Shown here: positions 26,176-34,513 of the stretch, piece after piece
Position numbering within the stretch: the first letter of the stretch is position 1
Layout of the letters: every line of letters starts with the position of its first letter
Assembly: GCF_001412655.1 (NCBI RefSeq)
Contig: NZ_CP012996.1
Coordinates: 3,038,001 to 3,102,000, forward strand
Source: Pedobacter sp. PACM 27299
Lineage (GTDB): Bacteria; Bacteroidota; Bacteroidia; Sphingobacteriales; Sphingobacteriaceae
Direction: 5' to 3'
Length of the DNA stretch: 64,000 nucleotides
Translations under genes and position numbers: made by a program
Notes under the pieces: generated by a model
What the model saw: only the letters and a program-made list of their open reading frames with translations
Databases searched by the model: none
Told to the model about the DNA's origin: nothing

Positions 26176-27231
26176 ATGGAAACTAAAAAACGAATGACCA
26201 CAGGAAAAATATTACTATTTCTCCCGGTTTTGATTATCCTTTTACTTGCTTTTACATTTTCCTACTTAGGCGGTGGTAAAAGTGCTGCCGGCCTTAACCA
26301 GCAAAAAGTTAAAGCTGGAATGAATACCAATTTACCTGATGCAAATATTAACAAGGACGAACCCAAGGACAAATTAGGCTTCTACGACTTGGCTGATAAC
26401 GATTCTTCTGGTCATAATAAATCTGGTAGTATTCAGGACGTTGGAGGACGCTTGGGATTTACCGCTGAATCAACCCAGCCGCAGACTAAAGAAATTAATG
26501 CAAAACTCGAAGCATTGAACAAAGAAATTAATAAGCCTGTAGAAACTGGTTACAAATCGAGTTCATTTCAGCAAGGTGTACAGGGATCATCGATTAAAAA
26601 TGATGTTGATCGGTTGGAAAACCTAATGAAGACCATGCAGAACAATAAAACCGAAGATCCTGAAATGACCCAGCTTAATGGACTAATGCAAAATATACTG
26701 GATATTCAGCATCCTGAGCGTGTTCAGCAGAAATACAAAAATCAGCCTGTTTTTACTGACAGTATTTTTAAAGCTATTCCAGCGACAATTGCTGACAATA
26801 AAAAAGCTGTACAAGGAGCTACCGTTAGAGTCATCCTGCAAGATACGATGAGTATAAACGGTATGGTAATCCCAAAAGGTCATGCACTTTTTGGAGCTTG
26901 TCAGATTGTTAATCAGCGTTTATTACTGGATATCAAGCTAATTCGGTTGGGTACTTCTATTATCCCAGTAAACCTTTCGGTATATAGCTTGGATGGGATG
27001 ATTGGTATTGATGCCCCTGAAGCTATGTTTGGCGATGCACTTAACGGTGGGGCTGATAATGCGATTCGGGGAATAGGATTTGGTTTTGACCAAACGCTGG
27101 TAACGCAAGTTGCAGGAGCTGGAATAGAAGCTGCAAAAGGTTTGATGAACAAGAAATTGCGAAATGTCAAGGTAAAGCTCCATGCAGGCAAAGCTATCCT
27201 CTTACGTAATAACGATTTAAAAGTACGTTAA
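26176..27231 (+). CDS. traM: Conjugal transfer protein TraM (VirB10-like)
   Basis: A 351-residue protein with a TM helix near the N-terminus (about 12-32), a long low-complexity Asn/Lys/Asp-rich periplasmic linker (35-170), and a conserved C-terminal domain (ATVRVILQDTMSINGMVIPK, then LYSLDGMIGIDAPE-like) characteristic of the TraM family. Its stop abuts the next ATG (27232). TraN normally follows TraM in these operons but does not here. Confidence 0.88.
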   Translation: METKKRMTTGKILLFLPVLIILLLAFTFSYLGGGKSAAGLNQQKVKAGMNTNLPDANINKDEPKDKLGFYDLADNDSSGHNKSGSIQDVGGRLGFTAESTQPQTKEINAKLEALNKEINKPVETGYKSSSFQQGVQGSSIKNDVDRLENLMKTMQNNKTEDPEMTQLNGLMQNILDIQHPERVQQKYKNQPVFTDSIFKAIPATIADNKKAVQGATVRVILQDTMSINGMVIPKGHALFGACQIVNQRLLLDIKLIRLGTSIIPVNLSVYSLDGMIGIDAPEAMFGDALNGGADNAIRGIGFGFDQTLVTQVAGAGIEAAKGLMNKKLRNVKVKLHAGKAILLRNNDLKVR

Positions 27232-28287
27232 ATGGCCAGCCAGATTAACCGGGCTGAGCAGCTCTGGAAAAATTGGGAAGAACACCAACAAGCAATTTCC
27301 GAACTCACTGGAATAACTGACAATAAAGATACCCTAAGATTTAAGTATGATTTTCTCACAAAAGGTGCATACCGGATAAGCGTTAATCCTTCCGATAAAG
27401 AAAAGTTGTTTTTGAAGGTCATTAAAACCGTGACCCATAATCTTCAAAAAAAGCTATACCCAAATTTAATCGTTAGACTCTTTATTCGTGCCAAGTCTTT
27501 ATTAATTGATAAGCCAGGCCACTTAAGAATGTTCGAAAAAACTAGTACTGAAAATCTGGAGTCATTACAAGCGGAATTGAAAAAGGCCGAACTCAGTTCA
27601 TTCACGGGTAAACTAGATAACAAACTAGATTTTGAAAGCCCTAAAATTGATGTCGAATCCTTAAACAAATTAAATGACAACAGTAAGTTAAAGGTTAACA
27701 TCCATTTAGAAAAAGACAGATTTGGTAGTTATCACTACAATGGCTTTACAGCAACTTTGATACCTGAAAATGGGGAATCCATCACCTGCAAGTTTCCAAT
27801 TGAAAATAACATTAGTGTAATTGAAGCAGTTAATCTATTGCAGGGCAGACCTGTTTACAAGGATTATGAAAACTCGGATGGTACTATAAGTCAGCGTTGG
27901 GTTCAAGTTGATACTAAAGAGAAAACATTTAATGGTGAAAGTCAATTGATTAGCTATTCTCCTTTATATGATTTTGATCTGAAAAAAGAAATCATCGCGC
28001 ATGCGGATAAGCTCAATTGTTTTGGGTTAACCAAGGAAAGCATCCGCAAGGGTTTAGAACAGGGGAGTACAATAGCATTTGAAATTCCAGATAAAGGTAA
28101 ATTTTATCTGAATGCTGATCCTGCTCATAAAACTTTGAATTTCTTTGACCAGGATAAAAAACCAATCAGCTTTACTTCAATAGTCGAGAAAATTAAAGAG
28201 CCAGAAAAACAAGCTCAAAACAAATTTAAGCTACTCATCAAATTACAGGACATCTCATCAAGGCAAAGCCTTGCGATGATCCGTTAA
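27232..28287 (+). CDS. DUF3945-like ICE protein (copy 1)
   Basis: A 351-residue soluble protein. The C-terminal half (about 165-320) has the DUF3945-type pattern NLLQGRPVYKDYE...QRWVQVDTKEKTFNGE...YDFDLKKEI...LEQGSTIAFEIPDKGKFYLN. The N-terminal half is Lys/Glu-rich and helical. The next gene shares the same domain. Its ATG directly follows the traM stop, so it is co-translated with the transfer operon. The function of the family is unknown; a DNA-processing or regulatory role in the ICE is only a guess. Confidence 0.6.
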   Translation: MASQINRAEQLWKNWEEHQQAISELTGITDNKDTLRFKYDFLTKGAYRISVNPSDKEKLFLKVIKTVTHNLQKKLYPNLIVRLFIRAKSLLIDKPGHLRMFEKTSTENLESLQAELKKAELSSFTGKLDNKLDFESPKIDVESLNKLNDNSKLKVNIHLEKDRFGSYHYNGFTATLIPENGESITCKFPIENNISVIEAVNLLQGRPVYKDYENSDGTISQRWVQVDTKEKTFNGESQLISYSPLYDFDLKKEIIAHADKLNCFGLTKESIRKGLEQGSTIAFEIPDKGKFYLNADPAHKTLNFFDQDKKPISFTSIVEKIKEPEKQAQNKFKLLIKLQDISSRQSLAMIR

Positions 28288-28309
28288 ATCAATTTTAACA
28301 TAAAAAGAT

Positions 28310-29299
28310 ATGAATTTAAACAATTTGGAAAACCTCAAAGAGGAGTTAAGAAAGTTAGGTTTCAGTGAAATGCTAGTGTCTGACATGGAAGAAAAAATGA
28401 AAACTGGTGTACCGGAATTTAAGTTGAAGGAAGGTATCCATATTACCGAAAAAGGGTATGTGACCTTTGACCTTCCCTTTAAACAATCTAGCCAGTCCGA
28501 TTATTACTTTTTGAATAAATATGATATTTCCTTTCACAAAGGTCAACCGCTGGAGGAGGGTAAGAGTTTCTTTGTGACATTGCCGGAAAAGGATGGAAAG
28601 CAACAATTCAAAAAGGTAGGCGATCGGGCAGATGCTATAGCCCTTTTTAAAGAACAAGAAGGGAATAGTAAATTATCAGTGGGCGAAACTTTTCAAAAAA
28701 GCGGGTTACTTGCCAGTATGGAAAAAGGTAAAATTAATTTTATTGATAGGACATTCGCTACCGCTTTTCGTACCCCGCCTATTACCGAGACTATCCGTTT
28801 AGACAGGGGCAAAGGTTTCACAAAAGAACAATCTGCTAATTTAATTCAGGGAAGAACCATTTATCGGGATGATATGCTTGATGCCAGTCGAGGTGAAACG
28901 TATAAAGCATGGATCAAATTTGATATGGAATCCGGGAAAAAAAATGGGCACTATCAATTTTCTGCATGGCGAGATCCTAATTATGGTTTTGATCTCAGTA
29001 AAAAACTCGATGAGTTTAATATTAAAGAACTTGAAAAACCAGAAAACAGGAAAGAGCTGGAAGATTCTTTGAAACAAGGAAACCGGGTTTTGGTGACCGT
29101 AGAAAAAGAAGGTAAAGCCATCAAAGTCTTTATTGAGCCTGTACCCAGGTTTTATAATCTAAACTTCTTCTCAGAATCAGGTATGTATGAAAAACGGGAA
29201 CAGTTCCTGAAAGAGCCCGTAAATCTTAAAGCAGATTTAACAGCTAAAAATCTATCTAAGAATAAGGAGCAGGATAAGGCGATGAGCATCGGCCGTTAA
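28310..29299 (+). CDS. DUF3945/DUF4099-like ICE protein (copy 2)
   Basis: A 329-residue soluble protein paralogous to the preceding gene. It has the motifs NLIQGRTIYRDDM, KAWIKFDMESGKKNGHYQF, YGFDLSKKLDEF and QGNRVLVTVEKEGKAIKVFI in the same order. An N-terminal domain (LRKLGFSEMLVSDMEEKMKT) resembles the DUF4099-type start. It is the last large gene before the histone-like gene. No catalytic motif seen. Confidence 0.65.
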   Translation: MNLNNLENLKEELRKLGFSEMLVSDMEEKMKTGVPEFKLKEGIHITEKGYVTFDLPFKQSSQSDYYFLNKYDISFHKGQPLEEGKSFFVTLPEKDGKQQFKKVGDRADAIALFKEQEGNSKLSVGETFQKSGLLASMEKGKINFIDRTFATAFRTPPITETIRLDRGKGFTKEQSANLIQGRTIYRDDMLDASRGETYKAWIKFDMESGKKNGHYQFSAWRDPNYGFDLSKKLDEFNIKELEKPENRKELEDSLKQGNRVLVTVEKEGKAIKVFIEPVPRFYNLNFFSESGMYEKREQFLKEPVNLKADLTAKNLSKNKEQDKAMSIGR

Positions 29300-29361
29300 A
29301 GTTGGAGTCGATCTGATTAAACGAAATTGTTATAATTATTGATCCATTTAAATTTACAAGC

Positions 29362-29538
29362 ATGGAAAATTTCAAAGCATTAAAAGAATTGATATTATCC
29401 TTAGAAAAGGATGCTAACGCTTTCTTTACAAAAGGTAATAAGACCGCAGGAACCAGGTTACGTATTGCTTTACAAAAGAGTAAATCTTTGGCACAGGACA
29501 TTAGAAATGAAGTTTCTGCAAAAAAGAACTCCAAATAA
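29362..29538 (+). CDS. Histone H1-like (Hc1-type) small basic protein
   Basis: A 58-residue Lys-rich protein starting MENFKALKELILSLEKDANA and ending SAKKNSK. The helical pattern with the TAGTRLRIALQKSKSLAQDI segment matches the short histone H1-like proteins of Bacteroidetes. It would bind DNA nonspecifically and may help condense or silence the ICE. A terminator follows 20 bp downstream. Confidence 0.8.
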   Translation: MENFKALKELILSLEKDANAFFTKGNKTAGTRLRIALQKSKSLAQDIRNEVSAKKNSK

Positions 29539-29557
29539 GCAACACTTACCATTTATG

Positions 29558-29586
29558 GCCTGACTGGAAGCAGTCAGGCTTTTTTA
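29558..29586 (+). terminator. Terminator after the tra/H1-like operon
   Basis: gcctgact (29558-29565) pairs with agtcaggc (29572-29579), 6-nt loop, followed by tttttta. Likely the end of the long transfer transcript. Confidence 0.85.
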
Positions 29587-29708
29587 TTTACCGCTCATTC
29601 TCCTTCCCCTTTTTTCATTTCACAAATTTCAATCATGCTTATTCCTCCACAGTTTGCAATGAAGTTGATCTTGCAACATAGCGTGTTTCCATTGCGCTGT
29701 TTTCTTTT

Positions 29709-30048
29709 CCCGGTTAATTAAGCTCGTCTTAAGCGCCTTAAGTCAGGGAAAAATTTCCCCCAACCTTTTGAGATACAAAGGTCTGAACAATACCCCATTT
29801 CTAAAAGACTGAACCCTTCGGGTTTGCAAAAAAAAATCTTCCTCTCCTTCGGAGAGCGTATTTTTTTCTGACAAAGTCTTGTAGAAATGGGGTATTGATT
29901 AAGGCGCGGGTGATAACAAAAGGCCAGGAGGCTACCGCCGACTGATTTTTCTAACCCGTAGTACCATGAATACAAAAAAAGGCAGAAGCCCCCCACAGAA
30001 AAACACCGAGCTGATACAGCTCTCGCAAATTTTACCGCCTTAACCGGG
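29709..30048. other. Gene-free block of nested inverted repeats (candidate oriT, replication origin or structured RNA)
   Basis: Three inverted repeats are nested one inside the other: cccggttaa/ttaaccggg (29709-29717/30040-30048), gcgccttaa/ttaaggcgc (29733-29741/29899-29907), and aataccccatttcta with its 15-bp complement (29789-29803/29882-29896). The inner loop holds two strong hairpins, aaccc-ttc-gggtt (about 29812-29824) and ctctcc-ttc-ggagag (about 29847-29861). A fifth hairpin, gagct-gatac-agctc, lies at 30008-30022. GC content is higher than the flanks. Long antisense frames here are not credible genes. The 29587-30091 stretch holds nothing else I can see. Confidence 0.6.
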
Positions 30049-30091
30049 CAAAGCAATCATTTTTTTATCAATCATTTTTAAAAATATTATC

Positions 30092-30664
30092 ATGAAAACT
30101 ACAGCAAAAAACACCGCAACAACAGGAAAAGTAAACAATGATGCCGTTACCGAAAAAACAGCCATTCGCCCTTCCTTGTCATCGAAAGAAAGTGCAATTG
30201 TACCTAACAAAGATTTTGACAATGTGGAGACCCCTCAAAATCCACTGATGGTTATAGTTGAAGAACAGCCAAAAAAACAAGATGACCAGGTAGCGTATAA
30301 TACCGAAGTTCCTAAAGAAACATCTAAAGTAGAGATCAAAGAGGATATGCAGGAAAATAAACCCGCACGTAATTTAGATTCTACTGTAGAACTTGTTTTA
30401 ATTCTAAACCGCCGGATCGGTCAACGGGGCAAACTGATAGAAACCATTGATAACCTAAAAGCCTTTGAAATTATACAACAGGATGATGCCGAGGAAACAG
30501 GAACTAATCATTTTCAAGGTTGCGAACTAACAATTAGAGACGATGAAGGCCGGAAATTTACAACAAAAAACTCCTTTATAATTCGTGCTGTAGCAACAAC
30601 TGTTTACGATTTGTGCACTGAAAAATTGGGTGAAATTGAAAGCGAAATCTTTATTCCCGCTTAG
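30092..30664 (+). CDS. ICE-borne hypothetical protein with disordered N-terminus
   Basis: A 190-residue protein. The first ~95 residues are low-complexity (Thr, Lys, Glu, Asn) and probably disordered. The last ~95 form a compact domain (LDSTVELVLILNRRIGQRGK, then TNHFQGCELTIRDDEGRKF) of unknown function. It is the first gene after the nested-repeat block, so it could bind that DNA or RNA, which is speculation. Proteins of this size and placement recur in Bacteroidetes ICEs as I know them, without a named role. Confidence 0.55.
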   Translation: MKTTAKNTATTGKVNNDAVTEKTAIRPSLSSKESAIVPNKDFDNVETPQNPLMVIVEEQPKKQDDQVAYNTEVPKETSKVEIKEDMQENKPARNLDSTVELVLILNRRIGQRGKLIETIDNLKAFEIIQQDDAEETGTNHFQGCELTIRDDEGRKFTTKNSFIIRAVATTVYDLCTEKLGEIESEIFIPA

Positions 30665-30672
30665 TTATTTAC

Positions 30673-30695
30673 CGCCCTTGCAGGGTGCAGGGGCG
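30673..30695. other. Intercistronic hairpin
   Basis: cgcccttgca (30673-30682) pairs with tgcaggggcg (30686-30695) with one G-U pair and a tight loop, between the 190-residue and 57-residue genes. No T-run follows, so it may stabilise or process the transcript rather than terminate it. Confidence 0.4.
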
Positions 30696-30723
30696 TTACT
30701 TCATTCATTTAAATTTCCTGATT

Positions 30724-30897
30724 ATGAAAAAGTACACTTTGTTTTTAGTTGTTCGCGTTGAAGTCGAAACCACGGCAGATAACCTGTTTAAAGCTATTAC
30801 AGAACTGGAAAGCCAAACGAGCTATAAAATTGGAAGTACTGAAAATGTAAAGGTTTTGGAAACTCAGATTCTTGAAACGGTAATCCCTAATTCTTAA
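30724..30897 (+). CDS. Small hypothetical protein
   Basis: A 57-residue protein starting MKKYTLFLVVRVEVETTADN with an alternating beta pattern then a helix. ATG 30724 is preferred over an earlier non-ATG start at 30685 that would overlap the hairpin. It is 4 bp from the J-domain gene, so co-transcribed. No domain recognised. Confidence 0.5.
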   Translation: MKKYTLFLVVRVEVETTADNLFKAITELESQTSYKIGSTENVKVLETQILETVIPNS

Positions 30898-30901
30898 AGT
30901 T

Positions 30902-31375
30902 ATGAAATGGTTTAACGAATGTAAGACACTGGACGAGGTCAAAGCAACTTATAAAAAGTTAGCTAAACAGCACCACCCTGATTTAGGAGGTGATACAGTA
31001 ACCATGCAGGAGATCAACAAAGAATATGCTTTTGCGTGTGCGAAGGTAATTAAGGGCGCTAATTTTTCGGATGAAAAAACGGAACAGGAAATCAAATTTT
31101 CTGAGGAATACCGTGTGGCCCTTGAAAAGGTCATTCATTTGGAGGATGTCAATATTGAATTGGTAGGCTTTTGGATTTGGGTTACTGGAAATACGTATCC
31201 TGTGAAAGCTATACTAAAAGATGCGGGTTTTTTCTTTGCTTCCAAAAAATTAGCGTGGTACTTCCGTACTGGAGAATATCAGGTTTCTAGCCGTGGCGAG
31301 AAATCTCTTGATGAAATCCGATCAAAATATGGCTCTGAGGTCTTAAAAGCTGATAAACGTCGAAAAATAGCTTAA
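30902..31375 (+). CDS. J-domain (DnaJ-like) protein
   Basis: A 157-residue protein whose first 45 residues are a minimal J domain: LDEVKATYKKLAKQHHPDLG, with the essential HPD at 25-27 and EINKEYAFA. The C-terminal 80 residues (VIHLEDVNIELVGFWIWVTG, then FFFASKKLAWYF) form a separate domain of unknown role. It would stimulate a host DnaK, perhaps on an ICE replication or transfer protein. No Cys-rich zinc domain is present, so it is not a full DnaJ. Confidence 0.8.
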   Translation: MKWFNECKTLDEVKATYKKLAKQHHPDLGGDTVTMQEINKEYAFACAKVIKGANFSDEKTEQEIKFSEEYRVALEKVIHLEDVNIELVGFWIWVTGNTYPVKAILKDAGFFFASKKLAWYFRTGEYQVSSRGEKSLDEIRSKYGSEVLKADKRRKIA

Positions 31376-31384
31376 TGTTTAACC

Positions 31385-31400
31385 GGGGGAGCAATCCCCC
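31385..31400 (+). promoter_or_regulatory. GNRA-loop leader hairpin (copy 1)
   Basis: ggggga-gcaa-tccccc: a 6-bp stem with a GCAA tetraloop, 15 bp before the ATG at 31416. The hairpin and the following ataaa...tattattatg are repeated before the gene at 31941. It probably affects translation or mRNA stability. Confidence 0.5.
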
Positions 31401-31415
31401 ATAAAATCTATTATT

Positions 31416-31895
31416 ATGAGATTTATATCCGAAAGCCCTGAATCTAGATATAGCATTATAAGCTATAACGGGTTAAATATATTCTTAGATACGAATGATT
31501 TTTCTAGTGAATCAATTCAAAAAGCTCAGAGCTTTTGCGCTCTCCATAGTTATGCTAAGACAAGGACAAACGCTGTTTATTTTTTGCGAGGCACAACAAA
31601 ACAGGTTGATTATGATAAAATTCTAGTTGGAATCTTAGAAGCTGAAACCTTACCAATTCAATTAAATGAGATTGTTCATTGCCTAACATTTTGGAATCAA
31701 GAAGGGGAGGACTGTTTTCAAATAAATGGTAAGGATGGTCAAACTTACTCTGAATTTATACTAAAATGTATACTGTCAGATTGCCAGGTATTTGTTGAGC
31801 CTTATTCCGAGCTATTTATAACAGGTAGAGGTGGGGATCATGTTTGGGTGAGTCATAAAGATTGTGACCAGCTAATTATGATCATTCACTTTTAA
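31416..31895 (+). CDS. ICE-borne hypothetical protein
   Basis: A 159-residue soluble protein, mixed alpha/beta, with Cys-containing C-terminal half (LKCILSDCQVFVEPYSELFI). No signal peptide or motif recognised. Preceded by the first of two matching leader hairpins. Part of a run of small genes between the J-domain and DinB genes. Confidence 0.5.
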   Translation: MRFISESPESRYSIISYNGLNIFLDTNDFSSESIQKAQSFCALHSYAKTRTNAVYFLRGTTKQVDYDKILVGILEAETLPIQLNEIVHCLTFWNQEGEDCFQINGKDGQTYSEFILKCILSDCQVFVEPYSELFITGRGGDHVWVSHKDCDQLIMIIHF

Positions 31896-31912
31896 TCCAT
31901 TAATACGCAACC

Positions 31913-31925
31913 GGGGAGCATCCCC
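31913..31925 (+). promoter_or_regulatory. Leader hairpin (copy 2)
   Basis: gggga-gca-tcccc, 16 bp before the ATG at 31941, with the same downstream spacer pattern (ataaaccctattattatga) as copy 1 at 31385. The repetition argues that the leader is functional rather than chance. Confidence 0.5.
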
Positions 31926-31940
31926 ATAAACCCTATTATT

Positions 31941-32315
31941 ATGAAAGCACTAAATGAATATACCAATACAGATAAAGCAAAATTGTTGCATGGATTTTTT
32001 CCGCAAGAAATCCCGAAACTACTAAACGCCATCGAAGCGTTTTGTGTTGATTTCAGAGAGAACAAAGAAGCCCATAGAGAAGCTTGGAAGAACGGTTTTT
32101 TAGCGTTCGATTTTTGGTTTAGCCTTTCTGAAGAAACTGCAAATTTGATCAAACAGTATCGTGTTGACATGCTCAAAAGCAGTAGCGTATTCGCTAATCA
32201 GCTTTGCTATAGCTACACTTGCCTTTTTTTGAATGACCGTATTATAAAGTATGCGGACAAGATTAGCCATAACGAAAAGTTCAAAATTGCCGTAGAATTA
32301 TTGTATAAGCTTTAA
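31941..32315 (+). CDS. ICE-borne hypothetical protein
   Basis: A 124-residue, mostly helical soluble protein (KALNEYTNTDKAKLLHGFFP, then FDFWFSLSEETANLIKQYRV). Preceded by the second leader hairpin and followed 17 bp later by another small gene. No domain recognised. Confidence 0.5.
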   Translation: MKALNEYTNTDKAKLLHGFFPQEIPKLLNAIEAFCVDFRENKEAHREAWKNGFLAFDFWFSLSEETANLIKQYRVDMLKSSSVFANQLCYSYTCLFLNDRIIKYADKISHNEKFKIAVELLYKL

Positions 32316-32332
32316 CCTTAAAAATTAAGATT

Positions 32333-32527
32333 ATGACACTCATTATAAATGATATGTATGATAACTTAATCCAAATAACCGATTTGGATCAAGCCATAGA
32401 ACAAGTAAAAGGATATAGGATCTTTCTGGAAAATGATGTAAATGACCCTCAAAAAGAGGTCGATTTGGACTGTATAGCCTATTGGGATGATATTTATAAA
32501 AAATTAACTCAAATAGCTACTTTGTAA
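32333..32527 (+). CDS. Small ICE-borne hypothetical protein
   Basis: A 64-residue acidic helical protein (ITDLDQAIEQVKGYRIFLEN). It ends the run of small genes and is followed 21 bp later by a terminator. Nothing identifies a function. Confidence 0.45.
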   Translation: MTLIINDMYDNLIQITDLDQAIEQVKGYRIFLENDVNDPQKEVDLDCIAYWDDIYKKLTQIATL

Positions 32528-32548
32528 AATTTAACATCAAGAATTGCT

Positions 32549-32581
32549 CCTTATATCTAAATGATAGATATAAGGGGCTTT
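32549..32581 (+). terminator. Terminator of the small-gene cluster
   Basis: ccttatatcta (32549-32559) pairs with tagatataagg (32565-32575), 5-nt loop, followed by ggctttt. It separates the small genes from the DinB/DnaE unit. Confidence 0.65.
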
Positions 32582-32714
32582 TGCGCATTCGCCTTAAGAG
32601 CTTATAATTGAATCATCGATAGGAGGTAACAAATACCTTAGATATTTCTTTAGAAAATATTATTCCTACTACTGGTAATAAAATCCTTTTAGTTACTAAA
32701 AATCTGAGAAAATA

Positions 32715-32747
32715 TTTGATAATGCTAAAAATATTAGCATAACTTTG
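32715..32747 (+). promoter_or_regulatory. Predicted promoter of the dinB-dnaE unit
   Basis: tttg (32715-32718), 21 bp, then TAACTTTG (32740-32747) match the Bacteroidetes TTTG-N19-TAnnTTTG promoter, 19 bp before the dinB ATG. Confidence 0.55.
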
Positions 32748-32766
32748 TTGTTCTAAATCTTACATT

Positions 32767-33927
32767 ATGGACAACAATAGACACAATATCATCCATATGG
32801 ATCAGGATGCTTTTTTTGTTTCTGTAGAAGTCCGTAAAGACCCAACGTTAGCTGGAAAGCCCGTTATAATTGGTGGGACTTCTGATAGAGGAGTTGTCGC
32901 CTCATGCAGTTATGAAGCAAGAAAATATGGGGTACATTCGGCTATGCCATCAAAAATGGCCAAACAATTATGCCCACACGCCATTTTTGTAAAAGGCAAC
33001 ATGGATGCGTATTCTAAGGCTTCTCTTGAAATCACAGATATCATACGTGAAATGGTGCCGCTGTTTGAAAAGGCTAGTATAGATGAGCATTATATAGATA
33101 TGACAGGAATGGATCGGTTTTATGGATGCATGCAATATGCCCATGAAATACGTGAGAAGATCATCAAGGAGCTTCATTTGCCGATTTCTTTTGGTCTTTC
33201 TGTCAATAAAACTGTAGCTAAAATGGCTACAAATGAGTGTAAGCCAGCAGGTGAAAAAAATGTTATTCAGGCTGATGTGCAACCCTTTCTTAACCCGTTG
33301 TCTATTCGCAAAATTCCAGGATTAGGTGAAAAGACCTTTATCAAGTTGAGTGACATGGGCATAAAGAAAATATATACACTTTCGCAAGTCCATCCGGAAC
33401 AAATGCAAAAGCTACTTGGTAAAAATGGTTTATCTCTGCTTGAAAAGTCAAAAGGAATTGACAATTCCCCAGTTATTCCCTATGTAGAACAAAAATCTAT
33501 CGGCACACAATGTACATTCAAAGCTGATACCATCGACGTTAACCTACTCAATAATCTGCTTACTTCTATGGTTATTGACATAGCATATCAACTGCGTGAG
33601 AAAAAAAAATTAACCGCCTGCATAACCGTTACAATAAGGTATTCCAATTTTGAGGATGTAACCAAGCAGGCAACTATCCCTTATACTTCGCTAGATAGCG
33701 TCTTAATAGAAAAAGCTAAAGACCTGTTTCGGCAGGTTTATCAAAAAAGAATGTTATTACGTCTGATTGGTGTACGTTTTTCTAACCTGGTTACAGGGTT
33801 TGAGCAAATTGATTTATATAGCGAGTCAAATGAGCAATATGATTTAGTCCAGGCATTGGATAAAATCAAACGCAGATTTGGTCAAAAAGCAGTAACCAGA
33901 GCTTCAATAATGGACTTAGATATTTAA
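32767..33927 (+). CDS. dinB: DNA polymerase IV-like Y-family translesion polymerase
   Basis: A 386-residue Y-family polymerase. The N-terminal metal-binding motif is HMDQDAFFVSVE (D12) and the catalytic SIDE motif is at about residues 103-106 (EKASIDEHYIDM). A helix-hairpin-helix-like thumb (IRKIPGLGEKTFIKLSDMGI) and little-finger domain follow. It lies 4 bp before the split DnaE gene, an association seen for mobile and SOS-type translesion modules. It would copy damaged or single-stranded transferred DNA. It appears intact. Confidence 0.92.
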   Translation: MDNNRHNIIHMDQDAFFVSVEVRKDPTLAGKPVIIGGTSDRGVVASCSYEARKYGVHSAMPSKMAKQLCPHAIFVKGNMDAYSKASLEITDIIREMVPLFEKASIDEHYIDMTGMDRFYGCMQYAHEIREKIIKELHLPISFGLSVNKTVAKMATNECKPAGEKNVIQADVQPFLNPLSIRKIPGLGEKTFIKLSDMGIKKIYTLSQVHPEQMQKLLGKNGLSLLEKSKGIDNSPVIPYVEQKSIGTQCTFKADTIDVNLLNNLLTSMVIDIAYQLREKKKLTACITVTIRYSNFEDVTKQATIPYTSLDSVLIEKAKDLFRQVYQKRMLLRLIGVRFSNLVTGFEQIDLYSESNEQYDLVQALDKIKRRFGQKAVTRASIMDLDI

Positions 33928-33931
33928 AATT

Positions 33932-34513
33932 ATGTACCTGAACATCCATTCTCAGTATAGTCTTCGATATGGCACAATGTCAATCGGAAAATTGGTGGAC
34001 GAGGCCATAGCGCGTGGAATCAATCAAATGGTACTCACTGATATCAATAACTCCACGGGAATAATGCAGTTTATTCGTAAATGCCGTGAAAAGGGAGTTA
34101 AACCAATAGGAGGGATAGAATTTCGCAAGGATAACAGATTACTTTATATCGGGATAGCCAGGAGTAAGGAAGGAATGCGGCAGCTCAACGAATTTCTTTC
34201 TTATCATAATCTGGAACAAAAGGAATTACCCGATGAAGCTCCTTATCTATCTGAAGCCTATTTTGTTTATCCTTTTGGGTATAAAGTTGAATTAAAAAAG
34301 AATCATTTTTGGGGCATTCGGTATGATCAATTGCATACGCTTTATGGCCAGGATTTAAAAGAACTTAGACCAAAATTATTGGCTTTACAACCCGTTGTGT
34401 TTGCCGAGCGCATAGAATACAGGTTACATGAGTATCTCAGGGGGATTGACCTAAATTCCTTATTAACAATGGTTGCTCCCGAAGACAAGTGCCGGAAACC
34501 GATCATTTCTTAA
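33932..34513 (+). CDS. DNA polymerase III alpha-type protein, N-terminal PHP part (frameshifted gene)
   Basis: The 193-residue 5' portion of a DnaE-type polymerase: PHP domain (NIHSQYSLRYGTMSIGKLVD, then GINQMVLTDINNSTG). Usual metal ligands are partly replaced (LTD-H-G becomes LTDIN), so the PHP site looks inactive. The frame runs into a stop at 34513, while the protein continues in the -1 frame from 34489 in the next entry. The two are best read as one gene broken by a one-base deletion. Confidence 0.75.
   Translation: MYLNIHSQYSLRYGTMSIGKLVDEAIARGINQMVLTDINNSTGIMQFIRKCREKGVKPIGGIEFRKDNRLLYIGIARSKEGMRQLNEFLSYHNLEQKELPDEAPYLSEAYFVYPFGYKVELKKNHFWGIRYDQLHTLYGQDLKELRPKLLALQPVVFAERIEYRLHEYLRGIDLNSLLTMVAPEDKCRKPIIS

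Noticed and set aside
29718..30056. 112-residue minus-strand reading frame
   Set aside because: It lies wholly inside the nested inverted-repeat block, crosses every stem, and has an odd Cys/Phe-rich composition. More likely a by-product of the repeat.
33932..34513. Programmed frameshift in the DnaE gene
   Set aside because: No slippery heptamer with a downstream stem was found at 34489-34513; a deletion is simpler.
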